A stretch of 64,000 nucleotides of DNA, taken from CBDFHC01 sp965247585 (lineage in GTDB: Bacteria; Chloroflexota; Dehalococcoidia; Lucifugimonadales; GCA-2712585). The notes beneath the pieces are model-generated. The model was not told the origin of the DNA and made no database searches. It worked only from the letters and a program-made list of their open reading frames with translations. The DNA is taken from contig CBDFHC010000003.1 of the NCBI GenBank assembly GCA_965247585.1, forward strand, positions 372,001 to 436,000, given 5' to 3'. Each line of letters opens with the position of its first letter. Position 1 is the first letter of the stretch. Below are positions 33,350 to 43,049 of the stretch, piece by piece. The position numbers and the translations under genes were made by a program.

Positions 33350-33535
33350 CAGCCCTCTTGTGGGGAGTCCAGAGGGGGATGGCCCCTGGTAGGCGGGAGT
33401 CTGAGGGTGTCCCTCAGAAGAACTTTTAAAAACCTTTCGGGGCGGGCGGGTGGGAACTACCAACCTGTGATTCGCAACCCTAAGAAGCTCCCAGCCTTCG
33501 CCTTGCCAGAGCGGCGCCGAAATAGTTCATCCCGC
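33350..33535 (+). repeat. Dispersed hairpin repeat copy
   Basis: Preceded by the CCCGAAAATAGC flank block shared with other copies. It has hairpin 2 as CTGAGGGTGTCCCTCAG, then ACTTTTAAAAACC, GGTGGGAACTACC and the CTGTGATTCGCAACCC tail. It fills the spacer before the convergent hyuAB gene. Confidence 0.85.
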
Positions 33536-33627
33536 TCACAGTTGGAATCTCCCAGCCCAAAACCTTCACCCCGCGTAGTGCCGACACCAACCGTCATAGG
33601 CCATTTCCCCAGAATGACATCAACCTC

Positions 33628-36600
33628 CTAGCTTACATAACCGTTGAGCAGGTCCTGCTTCCGCGCCTCCGGGTCCCGCTCCTGGGGGTTCCCGTAGCCA
33701 CCGCCGCCGGAGGATAGGACGCGAATAACGTCGCCGGGGTGGATGGTCAGGCCTTCTTCCTTGGACTGGAGAATCCGCTCCGTCCCGTTGGAGACGATGC
33801 TGTATATGTGGGGTAGCCCGGGATCACCGCCGAAGAGGCCCGGCGGTGGATTGATCGTGCCGTCCCCCGCCGTGTTGAGCCGGGCATCGGCGTCGCCCTC
33901 GTAAACGATATCGCAGACGCCACCCAGGCCACCCCGCCAGGTGCCGTCCCCCCCGGAGTTGGGGCGCAGCTCATGGTTCTTGATGAAGAGCGGGAAGCGC
34001 TCTTCCGTCACCTCTACGCTGGGGCTCCGTATCCCGCCCGCCACGTTAACCTCCCCCACGCTGGACCAGCCATCGAATCCGGAGGATGCGCCGCCGCCGC
34101 CCCGGGCCAGAAAAAAGTGCCAGATGAACTGCCTTTCGGTGCGGGGGTCCACCGCGGTAATGGCGTAGCGCAGGCGTCGCGAAAAGCCCGCGGAGACAGC
34201 CTTTGGAACGGCCTTGGCCAGCGCCTGGAACACCGCCTCTATGATCTCCTCGGCGCAGTGGTTAGTGCTCATGGCCACCGGCGCTGGGGGGTTGGCGTTA
34301 ACCACCAGCCCCTTGGGGGCAATGATCGTCACCGGGCGCATGGACCCTTCGTTCTTCGGAATATCCGAGGGGGCCAGGTACATAATCGCGGCGTGGGCCA
34401 CGGAGCGGGTGTTGGCATAGGCGCTGTTGATAAAGCCCGTCACCTGGGGGCTGGACTCGCTCAGGTCAATGGTCATCTGGTCACCCTGGATGGTGACGGC
34501 TGCGCGAATGGGGATATTGGTGGCGTCGAAGCCGTCGTTGTCCACCAGCGATTCGCCCTTGTAGACTCCATCGGGCCACCCGGCGATCATCTGGCGAATA
34601 CGGCGCTCCGTGGCGTCCAGCATCTCGGCCGAATAGCGCGCGAGCCCGTTAGCGCCGTACCGTTCGATGAGCGCCTCGATGCGGCGCGCGGCGGTCATCA
34701 CCGAGCCGATCTGGGCGTTCAGGTCACCCAGGAAGTTCTCCGGGTGGCGCACGTTGGCGGACAGGAGCCGCAGCACGTCCTGGCGCGGTTCCCCGTTTTC
34801 ATAGATCCTAAGGGGTGGGATGCGAAGGCCCTCCTGGTAGATCTCGCTGGCGGCGGGATTGTAGCCGCCGTGGGTGGCGCCGCCCACGTCGCTGTGGTGG
34901 GCGCGGTTGACGGAAAAGAAAAGGAGCCGCTCTTCATGGAAGATAGGCCAGATGACCGTGATGTCCGGCAGGTGGCTCCCGCCGAAGTACGGGTCGTTGA
35001 CCAGGAACAGGTCGCCCGGCCGTATCTCATTACCGAACAGCTCCTGGACCGCCTGAGCGGCGATGGGGAGGGCGCTCATGTGCACGGGGATGCCCTCTCC
35101 CTGCGCCACCATCTGGCCCTTGGGGTCCAGGATAACGGTGGAGAAGTCATGGCTGGAATTCAGTATTTGGGACATGGAGGTGCGAAGCATAACCTCCACC
35201 ATCTCCTGAGCGATCGACTCCAGCCGTTGCTCCACCACGGCCACGGTCACCGGGTCGGGACGCTGCTGGGCGTCTTCCTCCGTGCCGCCGGATAGCTGCT
35301 CCGAGGCCACGGTCAGGTGGACACCGCCGTATGGGTCTATGCTGGCGGAGTCGCCGGGCTCCACCAGGACGCTGGTGAACTCCGACTCCAGCAGCGCGGG
35401 GCCTTGGATGGTCTCGCCGGGGGACAGCCGGTCCACCGCATAGACGGGTACCTCCTGCCAGCTACCCAGGTATAAGCTGCGGCGGCCCTTGAGCGCCGGC
35501 GCCGCGCCGTTCAGCGAGACGCGCCGCGGCATTTCGATGCGGGGCAGGCGGCCAAATACCGTGACGCGAAGTGTCACCAGCCGGATCTCCTGGTCCTGCT
35601 GCCGGTAGGAGAACAGCTCCTCAAACCGCTGGTGGAAGTTGGCCGCCCATTGCGCCAGCAGCGCCTCGCGGTCGAGAGAGAGGTCCGGCACCGGGACGTT
35701 TACCTCATAAATCTGGTCCAAATAGCGCATATCGGCGGAAACGATGGCCTCGACGCTGCCCCCTGCGGTCTCTTGCTCCAACAGGCGTTGCCTGCCCTCC
35801 GCCTCCAGCTCCCCAACGATGGCGCGGACCGCGTCCAGGTCCAGCCGGTCCAGGCTGCTGGGGTGGGAGCGGGAGAGGTCGTACTGGAGGTCCGTGTTCA
35901 GCATACCGTAGGCGGAGAGGACCGGTCCGGCGGCGGGAATATGGACGTTCTGGATATGGAGCTCCCGGGCCACGCGGCTGACGTGCAGGCCGGAAGCGCC
36001 GCCGAAGGCCACCAGCGCGAAGTCGCGGGGGTCCACGCCTCGGCGCGCGGAGAGCAGCCGGATGCCTTCCGCCATGGACGTGGAGACCACCTGGTGGATG
36101 CCGTAGGCCGCCTCCTCTGTGTTGATGCCCAACGGCGCGGCGACGTGGGACCGGACGGCGGCTTCGGCCAGAGGGCGGTCCAGCGTGGCCTTGCCCCCCA
36201 GGAAGTTGTCCGGGTCCAGGTAGCCCATCACCAGGCTGGCGTCGGTTACGGTGGGCTGATCGCCGCCCCTGCCGTAGCAGGCGGGACCGGGGTCCGCTCC
36301 GGCGCTCTGCGGCCCAACGCGCAGGATGCCGCCCGGGTCCACCTGGGCAATGCTGCCACCCCCGGCGCCCAGGGTCTGGATGTCAATCATCGGTACGGCG
36401 ATCTTCCAACCGGCCTCGAACTGCTCGCTGGTGAGGTGGGGAGCGCCGTTTTCAATCAGCGAGATGTCGGCGCTGGTGCCGCCCATGTCGAAGCCGATGA
36501 CCTTATCGGCCCCGATGACCTGCCCGTAGTATGAAGCCCCGCTGACGCCACCGGCGGGTCCGGACAGTATGGCGCGGACGGCCTGCTGCGTGGACGCGTC

Positions 36601-37353
36601 AATGGAGGCCACGCCGCCGTTGGACTGCATGATAAGGATATCGCGGCGGTGCTCCATTTCCGTGAGCCGGTCCTTTAGCTGCTGCAGGTACCGCCCGAAC
36701 ACCGGGCCGACGTACGAATTGACCACCGTGGTGCTGAGCCGGTCGAACTCCTTTATCTGTGGCAGGACCTGGTGGGACAAGGAGCAGTACATACCGGGGA
36801 AGGTCTCGGCAATCATCTGGGCGGCGCGGCGCTCATGCTCCGGGGTGAGGTAGGAGAAGAGGAAGCAGACCGCCAGCGACTCGACGTCATGCTGCCGAAT
36901 GGTGGCCAGGGCGTCGCGGAGGGAGGCCTCGTCCAGCGGGGTGACCACGGCGCCGTTGGCGCGGACCCGCTCCGTGACGCCCAGCCGAAGGTACCGTGGC
37001 ACCAGCGGGGCCAGCGGCTGCATCCGCAGGTTGTAACGGTCCTCCTTCATCCCTTCGCGCATCTCCAAGAGGTCTCGGAAACCCTCGGTAGTGATGAGCC
37101 CCACCTTGGCGCCCTTGCGCTCCACCAGCGTATTGGTGGCCACGGTGGTGCCGTGGATGATCAGGTCGGTGTCGGCCAGTAGGCTCGGCAAGGGGAGGGC
37201 GTAAGCCTGGGCCACGTCCTGCAGGCCCGCGATGACGCCCATCGACGGGTCCTGGGGCGTGGAGTGGGTCTTGAATAACTGGGGCGCCTCGCCGTCCCGA
37301 GTGACCACGAAGTCGGTGAACGTGCCGCCCACGTCAATGCCTATCTTAAACAC
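33628..37353 (-). CDS. Fused hydantoinase/oxoprolinase (HyuA-HyuB) protein
   Basis: 1241 residues, GTG start with AGGAGG five bases upstream. Residues 1-680 are HyuA-like: MFKIGIDVGGTFTDFVV with the phosphate-binding loop, a second actin-like motif GFDMGGTSADISLI, and GGGSIAQVD. Residues about 690-1235 are HyuB-like: RTSMSQILNSSHDFSTVI, NDPYFGGSHLPDITV, HHSDVGGATHGGYNPAASEIY and a glycine-rich end. The fusion matches 5-oxoprolinase-type ATP-dependent ring-opening enzymes; N-methylhydantoinase and acetophenone carboxylase relatives keep the parts separate. The substrate is a cyclic amide or related carboxylation target, not determinable here. Confidence 0.88.
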   Translation of the reverse strand: MFKIGIDVGGTFTDFVVTRDGEAPQLFKTHSTPQDPSMGVIAGLQDVAQAYALPLPSLLADTDLIIHGTTVATNTLVERKGAKVGLITTEGFRDLLEMREGMKEDRYNLRMQPLAPLVPRYLRLGVTERVRANGAVVTPLDEASLRDALATIRQHDVESLAVCFLFSYLTPEHERRAAQMIAETFPGMYCSLSHQVLPQIKEFDRLSTTVVNSYVGPVFGRYLQQLKDRLTEMEHRRDILIMQSNGGVASIDASTQQAVRAILSGPAGGVSGASYYGQVIGADKVIGFDMGGTSADISLIENGAPHLTSEQFEAGWKIAVPMIDIQTLGAGGGSIAQVDPGGILRVGPQSAGADPGPACYGRGGDQPTVTDASLVMGYLDPDNFLGGKATLDRPLAEAAVRSHVAAPLGINTEEAAYGIHQVVSTSMAEGIRLLSARRGVDPRDFALVAFGGASGLHVSRVARELHIQNVHIPAAGPVLSAYGMLNTDLQYDLSRSHPSSLDRLDLDAVRAIVGELEAEGRQRLLEQETAGGSVEAIVSADMRYLDQIYEVNVPVPDLSLDREALLAQWAANFHQRFEELFSYRQQDQEIRLVTLRVTVFGRLPRIEMPRRVSLNGAAPALKGRRSLYLGSWQEVPVYAVDRLSPGETIQGPALLESEFTSVLVEPGDSASIDPYGGVHLTVASEQLSGGTEEDAQQRPDPVTVAVVEQRLESIAQEMVEVMLRTSMSQILNSSHDFSTVILDPKGQMVAQGEGIPVHMSALPIAAQAVQELFGNEIRPGDLFLVNDPYFGGSHLPDITVIWPIFHEERLLFFSVNRAHHSDVGGATHGGYNPAASEIYQEGLRIPPLRIYENGEPRQDVLRLLSANVRHPENFLGDLNAQIGSVMTAARRIEALIERYGANGLARYSAEMLDATERRIRQMIAGWPDGVYKGESLVDNDGFDATNIPIRAAVTIQGDQMTIDLSESSPQVTGFINSAYANTRSVAHAAIMYLAPSDIPKNEGSMRPVTIIAPKGLVVNANPPAPVAMSTNHCAEEIIEAVFQALAKAVPKAVSAGFSRRLRYAITAVDPRTERQFIWHFFLARGGGGASSGFDGWSSVGEVNVAGGIRSPSVEVTEERFPLFIKNHELRPNSGGDGTWRGGLGGVCDIVYEGDADARLNTAGDGTINPPPGLFGGDPGLPHIYSIVSNGTERILQSKEEGLTIHPGDVIRVLSSGGGGYGNPQERDPEARKQDLLNGYVS

Positions 37354-37379
37354 CGGGTCCTCCTGGGGTTGGGGTGGTG

Positions 37380-37480
37380 GTGCCGGGGCGCCGGGGACAT
37401 GTTAGCGTATTTCGGCGGGGGGTAGACTAATCCTTACGTTTGATAGGCGCCGCGAAAACTCGCCTCAGCCCAATGGACCC
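37380..37480. other. GC-skew switch point
   Basis: The plus strand is G-rich or balanced to the left and C-rich to the right of this spacer. Sampled lines: 15781-15840 has 23 G and 14 C; 37681-37740 has 10 G and 28 C; 43861-43920 has 13 G and 28 C. The change affects genes on both strands and the spacers. No dif-like site was recognised by eye. Confidence 0.6.
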
Positions 37481-38316
37481 TGTCTTGGCTTCCACCCAAT
37501 CTCATACCCTCGCACCAGGCTTATTTCTTCCACCCTCACCCTGTCGAACAACTCATGCGCCTGCTGCGGCGTCGCGTCATCGTGTACCAGCGCCCGGATC
37601 GCCTGACTCATCGCCACCGGGTGCTCGTTCTGCCAAATATTCCTTCCCAGGTTCACCCCTATCGAGCCCTTCTGCAGCCCGTCGTGCACAAACTCGAACA
37701 CCTCCAGCTCCGTGTCCACACTCGGCCCACCCGCCATCACCACCGGGACCGGACAGCCCTGCACCACCTTCTCAAATCCGTCGTCGCACCAGTACGTCTT
37801 CACCACCTTGGCCCCCAACTCCGCCGCAATCCGGGACGCCAGCGCCAGGTAACGCGCGCTCCGGTCCTCCAGCTCCCGGCCCACCGCCGTCACCGCCATC
37901 ACCGGCATACCGTACCGTTCACCCTCGTTCACCAGCTTCGAAAGATTGGCCAGCGTCTGATGCTCGTACTCGCTCCCAACGAAAATCGAAATCCCCACCG
38001 CGGCCACATTCAACCGCACCGCCTCCTCCATACTCGTCGTGATAGTCTCGTTCGCCAGGTCGCTCCCCACCATACTCGTCCCCCCCGAAACCCGCAGGAT
38101 GATAGGCTTATCTATCGAAGGGTCCACGCAAGCGCGCAGCACTCCACGCGTCAAGAACAACGCGTCCGAGTACTCCAATATCGGCGCTATCGTCTCCCCC
38201 GGCTGCTCCAAACTCCTCGTCGGCCCTTGGAAATAACCGTGGTCAATCGGCAAAAAACAGCACCGCCCATCCGCCTGTATCAATGATGCCATCCGGTTCG
38301 CCATTCCCCAGTCCAT
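37465..38316 (-). CDS. LsrF/FbaB-type class I aldolase
   Basis: 283 residues, AGGAGG upstream of the ATG. FLPIDHGYFQGP (the family's DHG strand), GISIFVGSEYE, and the Schiff-base Lys in VVKTYWCDDGFEKVV followed by CPVPVVMAGG identify the DeoC/FbaB/LsrF branch. LsrF acts on the phosphorylated AI-2 breakdown product with acetyl-CoA; FbaB-like members are sugar-phosphate aldolases. No lsr operon is present, so a sugar or aromatic-precursor aldolase is as likely. It is divergent from the aldolase-SDR fusion at 38466 and probably shares a control region (38317-38465). Confidence 0.82.
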   Translation of the reverse strand: MDWGMANRMASLIQADGRCCFLPIDHGYFQGPTRSLEQPGETIAPILEYSDALFLTRGVLRACVDPSIDKPIILRVSGGTSMVGSDLANETITTSMEEAVRLNVAAVGISIFVGSEYEHQTLANLSKLVNEGERYGMPVMAVTAVGRELEDRSARYLALASRIAAELGAKVVKTYWCDDGFEKVVQGCPVPVVMAGGPSVDTELEVFEFVHDGLQKGSIGVNLGRNIWQNEHPVAMSQAIRALVHDDATPQQAHELFDRVRVEEISLVRGYEIGWKPRQGPLG

Positions 38317-38465
38317 ACTCTCCGACCTCCTTGCCCCGTCGGGTTCTGCCCGAAACTATTCAAATACGAGCGCCGCTATCGTAGGAAAGCCTCATTGCCC
38401 CGTCAAGGGTCGAAGGTGGTATAGTCCCCGTCGAATCCGCTAGACCCCACCGCGAAAGGCAGCCC

Positions 38466-40526
38466 ATGAAGGACCGCTGGGAGCACGCCCCCGCCCCGTC
38501 CGGCGACCCCTTGGACCAGCTCGTTCACATCAGCCGCTGCATCGGCGCAGATCCCTCCCTCGTCACCACCGGCGGCGGCAACACCTCCGTAAAGACCGAA
38601 GTCCTCGACTTCCAGGGGCACACCGTCAGCGCCCTCTTCATCAAGGCCTCCGGCTTCGATCTCAAGACCGCCAAGCGCGGTCACTTCACCGGGCTCCGAT
38701 TAGATGACCTGCTCCCCTTGATGCGCCGCGACTCCATGGCCGACGGCGAGATGGTGGACTACCTCGCCCGCTGCACCCTCAACCCCAACGACCCTCGCCC
38801 CTCCATTGAGACCCTCCTTCACGCCTTCCTACCTTTTCCCTGTGTGGCCCACTCCCACGCCGATGCCATCGTCGCCTTGACCAACACCAACCGCGGCGCC
38901 GAGCCCCTGCGAGACCTGTTCGGTGACACCGTGGCCGTTGTGGAATACCTGCGCCCTGGCTTCACCCTCGCCAGGCTGGTGGCCCAGACCCTCCGAGACA
39001 ACCCCCGGGCCACCGGCGCCGTGCTCATGAACCACGGCCTCTTCACCTGGGGCGATACCGCCCGCGAGGCCTACCAACGCCACATCCAGATCGTCTCCGC
39101 CGCAGAGGACCACATCGCCCAAAAAGCCAAAGGCCACGCTATTTTCACCCCCGTCGCCGCACCGTCCCTCGCCCCCGACCAGCGCCACAACGCCGCCGCC
39201 GCGCTGGCCCCCACCCTTCGAGGCTTGGTCAGCCGCCGACAGCCTATGCTCCTGCACTACGATGACTCCCCCGAAGTCATCGAGTTCGTCAGCTCCACCG
39301 AAGGCCGCCACCTCAGCCAGATAGGCCCCGCCACCCCGGACCACACCCTCCAGACCAAGATCAAGCCCCTCTGGCTGGACCTCACCAACCCGGAGGACCT
39401 GGCCGCCTCCCGCCGCGAGCTCTCCCAGGCCGTGGAAAACTACGCCAACGACTACGAAGGCTGGTACCAGGCCAACACCGATGCGCTCCACCCCATGCTG
39501 GACCCCTACCCCCGTGTCGTCTTGGCCCCCGGCCTCGGCCTCTTCTCCACCGGCAGCGACCCTCGCGCCGCCCGCACCGCCGCCAATATCTACCGCCACA
39601 CCATCGACGTTATCAAGTCCGCCCAGGCCGTCGGCGAATACACTTCCTTATCTGACCAAGACGCCTACAACGTCGAGTACTGGCCCTTGGAGCTGTACAA
39701 GCTCACCCTGGCCCCGCCGCAGCGCGAGTTCTCTCGCCGCGTCGCCTTGGTCACCGGCGCCGCCAGTGGCATCGGCGAGGCCATCGCCCGGCGTCTCGCC
39801 GCCGAAGGCGCTTCCGTTGCCGTCACCGACGTCAACCTCGAAGCGGCCCAGTCCGTCGCCCAGGAGATCAACGACTCTTTGGGCTGCCACCGCGCCGCCG
39901 CCTTCCCCTTGGACGTCACCAACCCTGAGCAGGTCGTCCAGGCCTTTCAATCGCTTCGCCTCACCTATGGCGGCCTGGACATCCTGGTCTCCAACGCAGG
40001 CATCGCCCCCGTGGGCGCCATCCATGAGCTCAGCCTCCGAGACTGGCAGCGCGCCATGGACATCAACGCCACCGGCCACTTCCTGGTGGCCCGGGAAGCC
40101 GTCAAGCTGATGCGGGAGCAGGCCATGGGCGGCAGCCTCATCTTCATCGGCACCAAAAACGTACCTGCCCCGGGCAAGGACTTCGGAGCCTACAGCGCCT
40201 CCAAGGCCGCCGAGGTCCAGCTCGCCCGCGTCCTCGCCATCGAAAACGGCGAGTTCGGCATCCGCGTCAACATCGTCAACCCTGACGCCATCTTCCAGGG
40301 CTCCAACCTCTGGTCCCCCGAGCTTAAGGAGCAGCGCGCCAAAGCCCACGGCATCACCGTCGAAGGGTTGGAGGACTTCTACCGCCAGCGGAACCTCCTC
40401 AAAGAGACCATCTCCGGCGAAGACGTGGCCCAGGCCGTCCTATTCCTGGCCGGCCCTCGCTCCGCAAAAACCACCGGCGCCATGCTCCCCGTCGACGCCG
40501 GCCTCCGTGACGCCTTCCCCCGCTAA
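38466..40526 (+). CDS. Bifunctional class II aldolase / short-chain dehydrogenase (RhaD-like fusion, COG3347)
   Basis: 686 residues. Residues 1-410 are a class II aldolase: TTGGGNTSVK, FIKASGFDLKT, VAHSHADAIVALT (zinc His pair) and LMNHGLFTWG (third His). Residues about 424-686 are an SDR: ALVTGAASGIGEAIA, SNAGIAPVG and YSASK with Tyr576 and Lys580. This matches the rhamnulose-1-phosphate aldolase/lactaldehyde dehydrogenase fusion of non-phosphorylated or phosphorylated deoxysugar breakdown. It cleaves a ketose (phosphate) into dihydroxyacetone (phosphate) and lactaldehyde and then oxidises or reduces the product. No rhamnose isomerase or kinase lies in the window. Confidence 0.87.
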   Translation: MKDRWEHAPAPSGDPLDQLVHISRCIGADPSLVTTGGGNTSVKTEVLDFQGHTVSALFIKASGFDLKTAKRGHFTGLRLDDLLPLMRRDSMADGEMVDYLARCTLNPNDPRPSIETLLHAFLPFPCVAHSHADAIVALTNTNRGAEPLRDLFGDTVAVVEYLRPGFTLARLVAQTLRDNPRATGAVLMNHGLFTWGDTAREAYQRHIQIVSAAEDHIAQKAKGHAIFTPVAAPSLAPDQRHNAAAALAPTLRGLVSRRQPMLLHYDDSPEVIEFVSSTEGRHLSQIGPATPDHTLQTKIKPLWLDLTNPEDLAASRRELSQAVENYANDYEGWYQANTDALHPMLDPYPRVVLAPGLGLFSTGSDPRAARTAANIYRHTIDVIKSAQAVGEYTSLSDQDAYNVEYWPLELYKLTLAPPQREFSRRVALVTGAASGIGEAIARRLAAEGASVAVTDVNLEAAQSVAQEINDSLGCHRAAAFPLDVTNPEQVVQAFQSLRLTYGGLDILVSNAGIAPVGAIHELSLRDWQRAMDINATGHFLVAREAVKLMREQAMGGSLIFIGTKNVPAPGKDFGAYSASKAAEVQLARVLAIENGEFGIRVNIVNPDAIFQGSNLWSPELKEQRAKAHGITVEGLEDFYRQRNLLKETISGEDVAQAVLFLAGPRSAKTTGAMLPVDAGLRDAFPR

Positions 40527-40720
40527 GTTCTCCCGAAACCAGCTCCAACCTTACCCGCATTCCCACCACCCAGGAGAGTGCAGGGAACCTGGGTTCCCTG
40601 CCGGGAGTCTGAGGGTGTCCCTCAGAAATTAAACCTTACTGGGCGGTCGAGGGTGGGCACCACCAACCTTCGATTCGCAGTCCTTCGTGGTAGCCACACC
40701 ATCGACATCGCTGATCCTCC
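40525..40720 (+). repeat. Dispersed hairpin repeat copy
   Basis: Perfect hairpin 1 GCAGGGAACC-TG-GGTTCCCTGC and hairpin 2 CTGAGGGTGTCCCTCAG, followed by the GGTCGAGGGTGGGCACC tail typical of copies right of 40 kb. It lies between the fusion gene and the convergent hydrolase gene. Confidence 0.88.
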
Positions 40721-40813
40721 CTGAAACATGCCCCACCCTCCTAATCTTCACACCACGCAGTACCGCTCCTAACTTCCCATCCACAACCTCCCCCCATCCC
40801 CACCCCCAGCACC

Positions 40814-41725
40814 TCACCGCCGCGCCACACCTAGCCGCTCACCAAAATACTCCGCCACCCGATCGACGTACTCCTCTGGATGCGTAATGAAAGCGTCCAC
40901 ATGGTCCACCTCCGGCACCAACCAGAAAGTGCTACCGGCGGGCGCCGCCTCATACACCCGCTGGCCGTGAGCGAAAGGAATCCGGGTATCCCCTTCCCCA
41001 TGAATCACCAGCACCGGATAAGACAGCCGCGACACGTCCTCCTCCGGGACCAACTTACCCAGGTGGACGTCGTATAGCTGGCTGGCCATCAGCTTCGCCG
41101 TCGGCAAGAATATGGGCACCAACCATCTGGGAAAAACCGTCTTCCGCGCCGTCTCCTGGGCCACCAGGTCCGACGCCTTGGCGAAGGGGCTGTCCGCCAC
41201 CACCGCCCGAATGGCCGGCTCCTCTGCCGCGGCCATCACGGCAATCCCCGCTCCCATCGAAAACCCCAGCAGGCCGATCTCCTCCGGCGAATCTGCCAAG
41301 CTCCGCAGATAATCAAACGCTCCCAGCACGTCCCATCGTTCCTTCTGCCCTGCCGAGACCTGGTCGCCTCCGGAGCTGCCGTGCCCCCGCAGGTCAAACA
41401 TCAACACGTCAAAGCCCCGTTCGTCCAAAAGCGAAGCCAGTTCCACCGCCCCGTCGCCCGAGCGCACGCTGCCTATCCCATGCACGAAGATAACCGTTGG
41501 CCGCCTCGCTTCACTGTGGACATACCATCCTTCCAGAGTAAGTCCACCGCCCCTGGACGCGAATTCCACGTCCTCGTACTCCAACCCGTAGGCCGAAGGC
41601 TGGTCTTCCTGTTCCTTCCGCTCCGCCTTCGTTACCCCCACCGCGATGAGGTAAGAGATCAACCCATAGGCCACAACCAGGACAACCAACACCGCTACTA
41701 CCGCCCACCTGAAGCTTCGCCTCAC
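40814..41725 (-). CDS. Membrane-anchored alpha/beta hydrolase
   Basis: 303 residues. An N-terminal hydrophobic helix (about 8-30) acts as a signal anchor. HGIGSVRSGDG is the oxyanion HG motif, GFSMGAG the nucleophile elbow with Ser (about 155), and the later Asp (HGEGDTRIPF) and His (PEVDHVDAF) finish the triad. It resembles the BEM46/YqkD-type serine hydrolases with an extracytoplasmic catalytic domain. The substrate is unknown. It is convergent with the aldolase-SDR fusion gene, separated by a repeat. Confidence 0.85.
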   Translation of the reverse strand: MRRSFRWAVVAVLVVLVVAYGLISYLIAVGVTKAERKEQEDQPSAYGLEYEDVEFASRGGGLTLEGWYVHSEARRPTVIFVHGIGSVRSGDGAVELASLLDERGFDVLMFDLRGHGSSGGDQVSAGQKERWDVLGAFDYLRSLADSPEEIGLLGFSMGAGIAVMAAAEEPAIRAVVADSPFAKASDLVAQETARKTVFPRWLVPIFLPTAKLMASQLYDVHLGKLVPEEDVSRLSYPVLVIHGEGDTRIPFAHGQRVYEAAPAGSTFWLVPEVDHVDAFITHPEEYVDRVAEYFGERLGVARR

Positions 41726-42074
41726 TGAATCCTCGTCACACTTTTACGCAGGGTACCCTTCATATCCTTACTATAATGGGAAACTCACCCGCATCCATAC
41801 TTCCCCACCGGTCCCAAGATCATCCATCTTGATTCTCCCGAAAATAGCTTCGCATTCCTCCTTCACGAAGCGTTTGAGGCCGATCTAAAGGAGACGCACC
41901 CGCGCCCTCAACTTCCAATTTTTACCCCGCCGTGGCGGCGATACCCCTCGCCATGCCAGGTTCCTTCACCCATACAGACCTACCTGACCCGGCCCTACCC
42001 TAATCCAGGTCCCTTTGTTAGACCCAAGGGCAGCCGGTTCAAGCCAAGTCCTCCTCTATCCACGTGTCGTTATT
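41726..42074. other. Spacer with repeat remnants
   Basis: 349 bp without a gene. The blocks TTCTCCCGAAAATAGC (about 41832) and CCGTGGCGGCGATACCCC (about 41931) resemble the 5' flank and 3' tail of the dispersed repeat; the central hairpins are missing. It is C-rich like the surrounding region. Confidence 0.5.
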
Positions 42075-42587
42075 TCATTCGGCCGTCCAGCGCGTCCAGG
42101 TTGCCAGAGTGGTATCAGACTCGTCTTCAGGCGGCGTTCCTTCTACCTTCGAGTGTGTCTGTGTTGGGTGGAAAGTATACACATCGGTCGTTCCGTCAAC
42201 CTTTGGACGGTACACTTGGACGGTGGCCTCGCGGTCAGGGTAGTGCAGGATGGCCGTGCCGCCGACGCCCATGTCGTCCATGTTGATCGGAGTCCCGCAG
42301 CAGACAATCGACCCGTCGGGGCTGGCTGCGCCTAGAATCTCGACTCCGGTGTACCCCACTCCGTCGAACGTCAGCCGCAAGTTTGGGACCATCGAACCGA
42401 TGCCCCCCGGTGCTGCATCCCCGCCCACAGTCGGAGAAGGAGTGCGCACCTCTTCGCTCAGCGAAGCCGGCTCGATTCCATTGCCGCATGCCGCTACCGC
42501 GACCATCATCACCACTGCAGCTCCGAAGCCTGCTATAAGACCCTTAATCCTGCTCGCTTCGTGTTTCGCCTGAGATAGGATCTTCAT
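42075..42587 (-). CDS. Putative lipoprotein, unknown function
   Basis: 170 residues from the ATG at 42587, with GGAGGAG just upstream; the frame runs to 42644 without support. A lipoprotein signal is clear: basic start, hydrophobic GLIAGFGAAVVMMVAV, then lipobox VAAC, so the mature chain starts at a lipidated Cys. The mature part has MVPNLRLTFDGVGYTGVEI and TPINMDDMGVGGTAI, a possible small beta-domain. It is followed by an acidic, Thr-rich end. I do not recognise the family. Confidence 0.65.
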   Translation of the reverse strand: MKILSQAKHEASRIKGLIAGFGAAVVMMVAVAACGNGIEPASLSEEVRTPSPTVGGDAAPGGIGSMVPNLRLTFDGVGYTGVEILGAASPDGSIVCCGTPINMDDMGVGGTAILHYPDREATVQVYRPKVDGTTDVYTFHPTQTHSKVEGTPPEDESDTTLATWTRWTAE

Positions 42588-43049
42588 TTTTTCTCCTCCA
42601 TGCTGCGCGATATTTCGCCTCTCACACCTATAGACGACATCCAACGTGGCTTTGTTCCACCCAGCATCAACTGGTCCATGAAATTACCCCTTTCAGAGGG
42701 GGTACTGAGCGGTTCCTGCTCCCAGAATCTAAGAACCAAACGAAGGAGTAGGAGAGGAGCGGGTCCCGCAAGTAAGGCAAACCAAGTGTGAGCGTAAAGG
42801 CGGGCTCAAACAGAGACCATCGTGGCGGAATCCCAATTTTGGCGGCAACTAACACCGCCCAATACTGTTTCAGGTATCGTTCAACTCTCCCCAATCTCCC
42901 CAGGGCGAAGGTGAACTGCAGCGCCACGAGCACTTACACCTCACAAACTGCTTAACGCCCAACCTCACCCCACCCACCCCCTCCCACCCTGCCCTCTAAT
43001 GGCTTATCATGGTGCCCACGTACCAACACCTTTCCCCGGAGGTCAACCC
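42588..43049. other. Spacer, one doubtful ORF
   Basis: A minus-strand frame (42667-42933, 88 residues) has two hydrophobic stretches but no ribosome binding site I trust and no recognised family, so I do not call it. The end of the spacer (42950-43000) is extremely C-rich. The GGAGG for the next gene lies at about 43038. Confidence 0.4.

Noticed and set aside
33973..35295. 440-residue plus-strand open frame
   Set aside because: Antisense to the HyuA-HyuB gene; low-complexity Gly/His/Val-rich, with no motif.
37380..37480. Replication origin at the skew switch
   Set aside because: The change is from G-rich to C-rich along the plus strand, the sign of a terminus; no DnaA boxes or dnaA/dnaN genes are present.
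42667..42933. 88-residue minus-strand hydrophobic ORF
   Set aside because: No ribosome binding site, no recognised family, and an ill-defined start; left as an uncalled frame.
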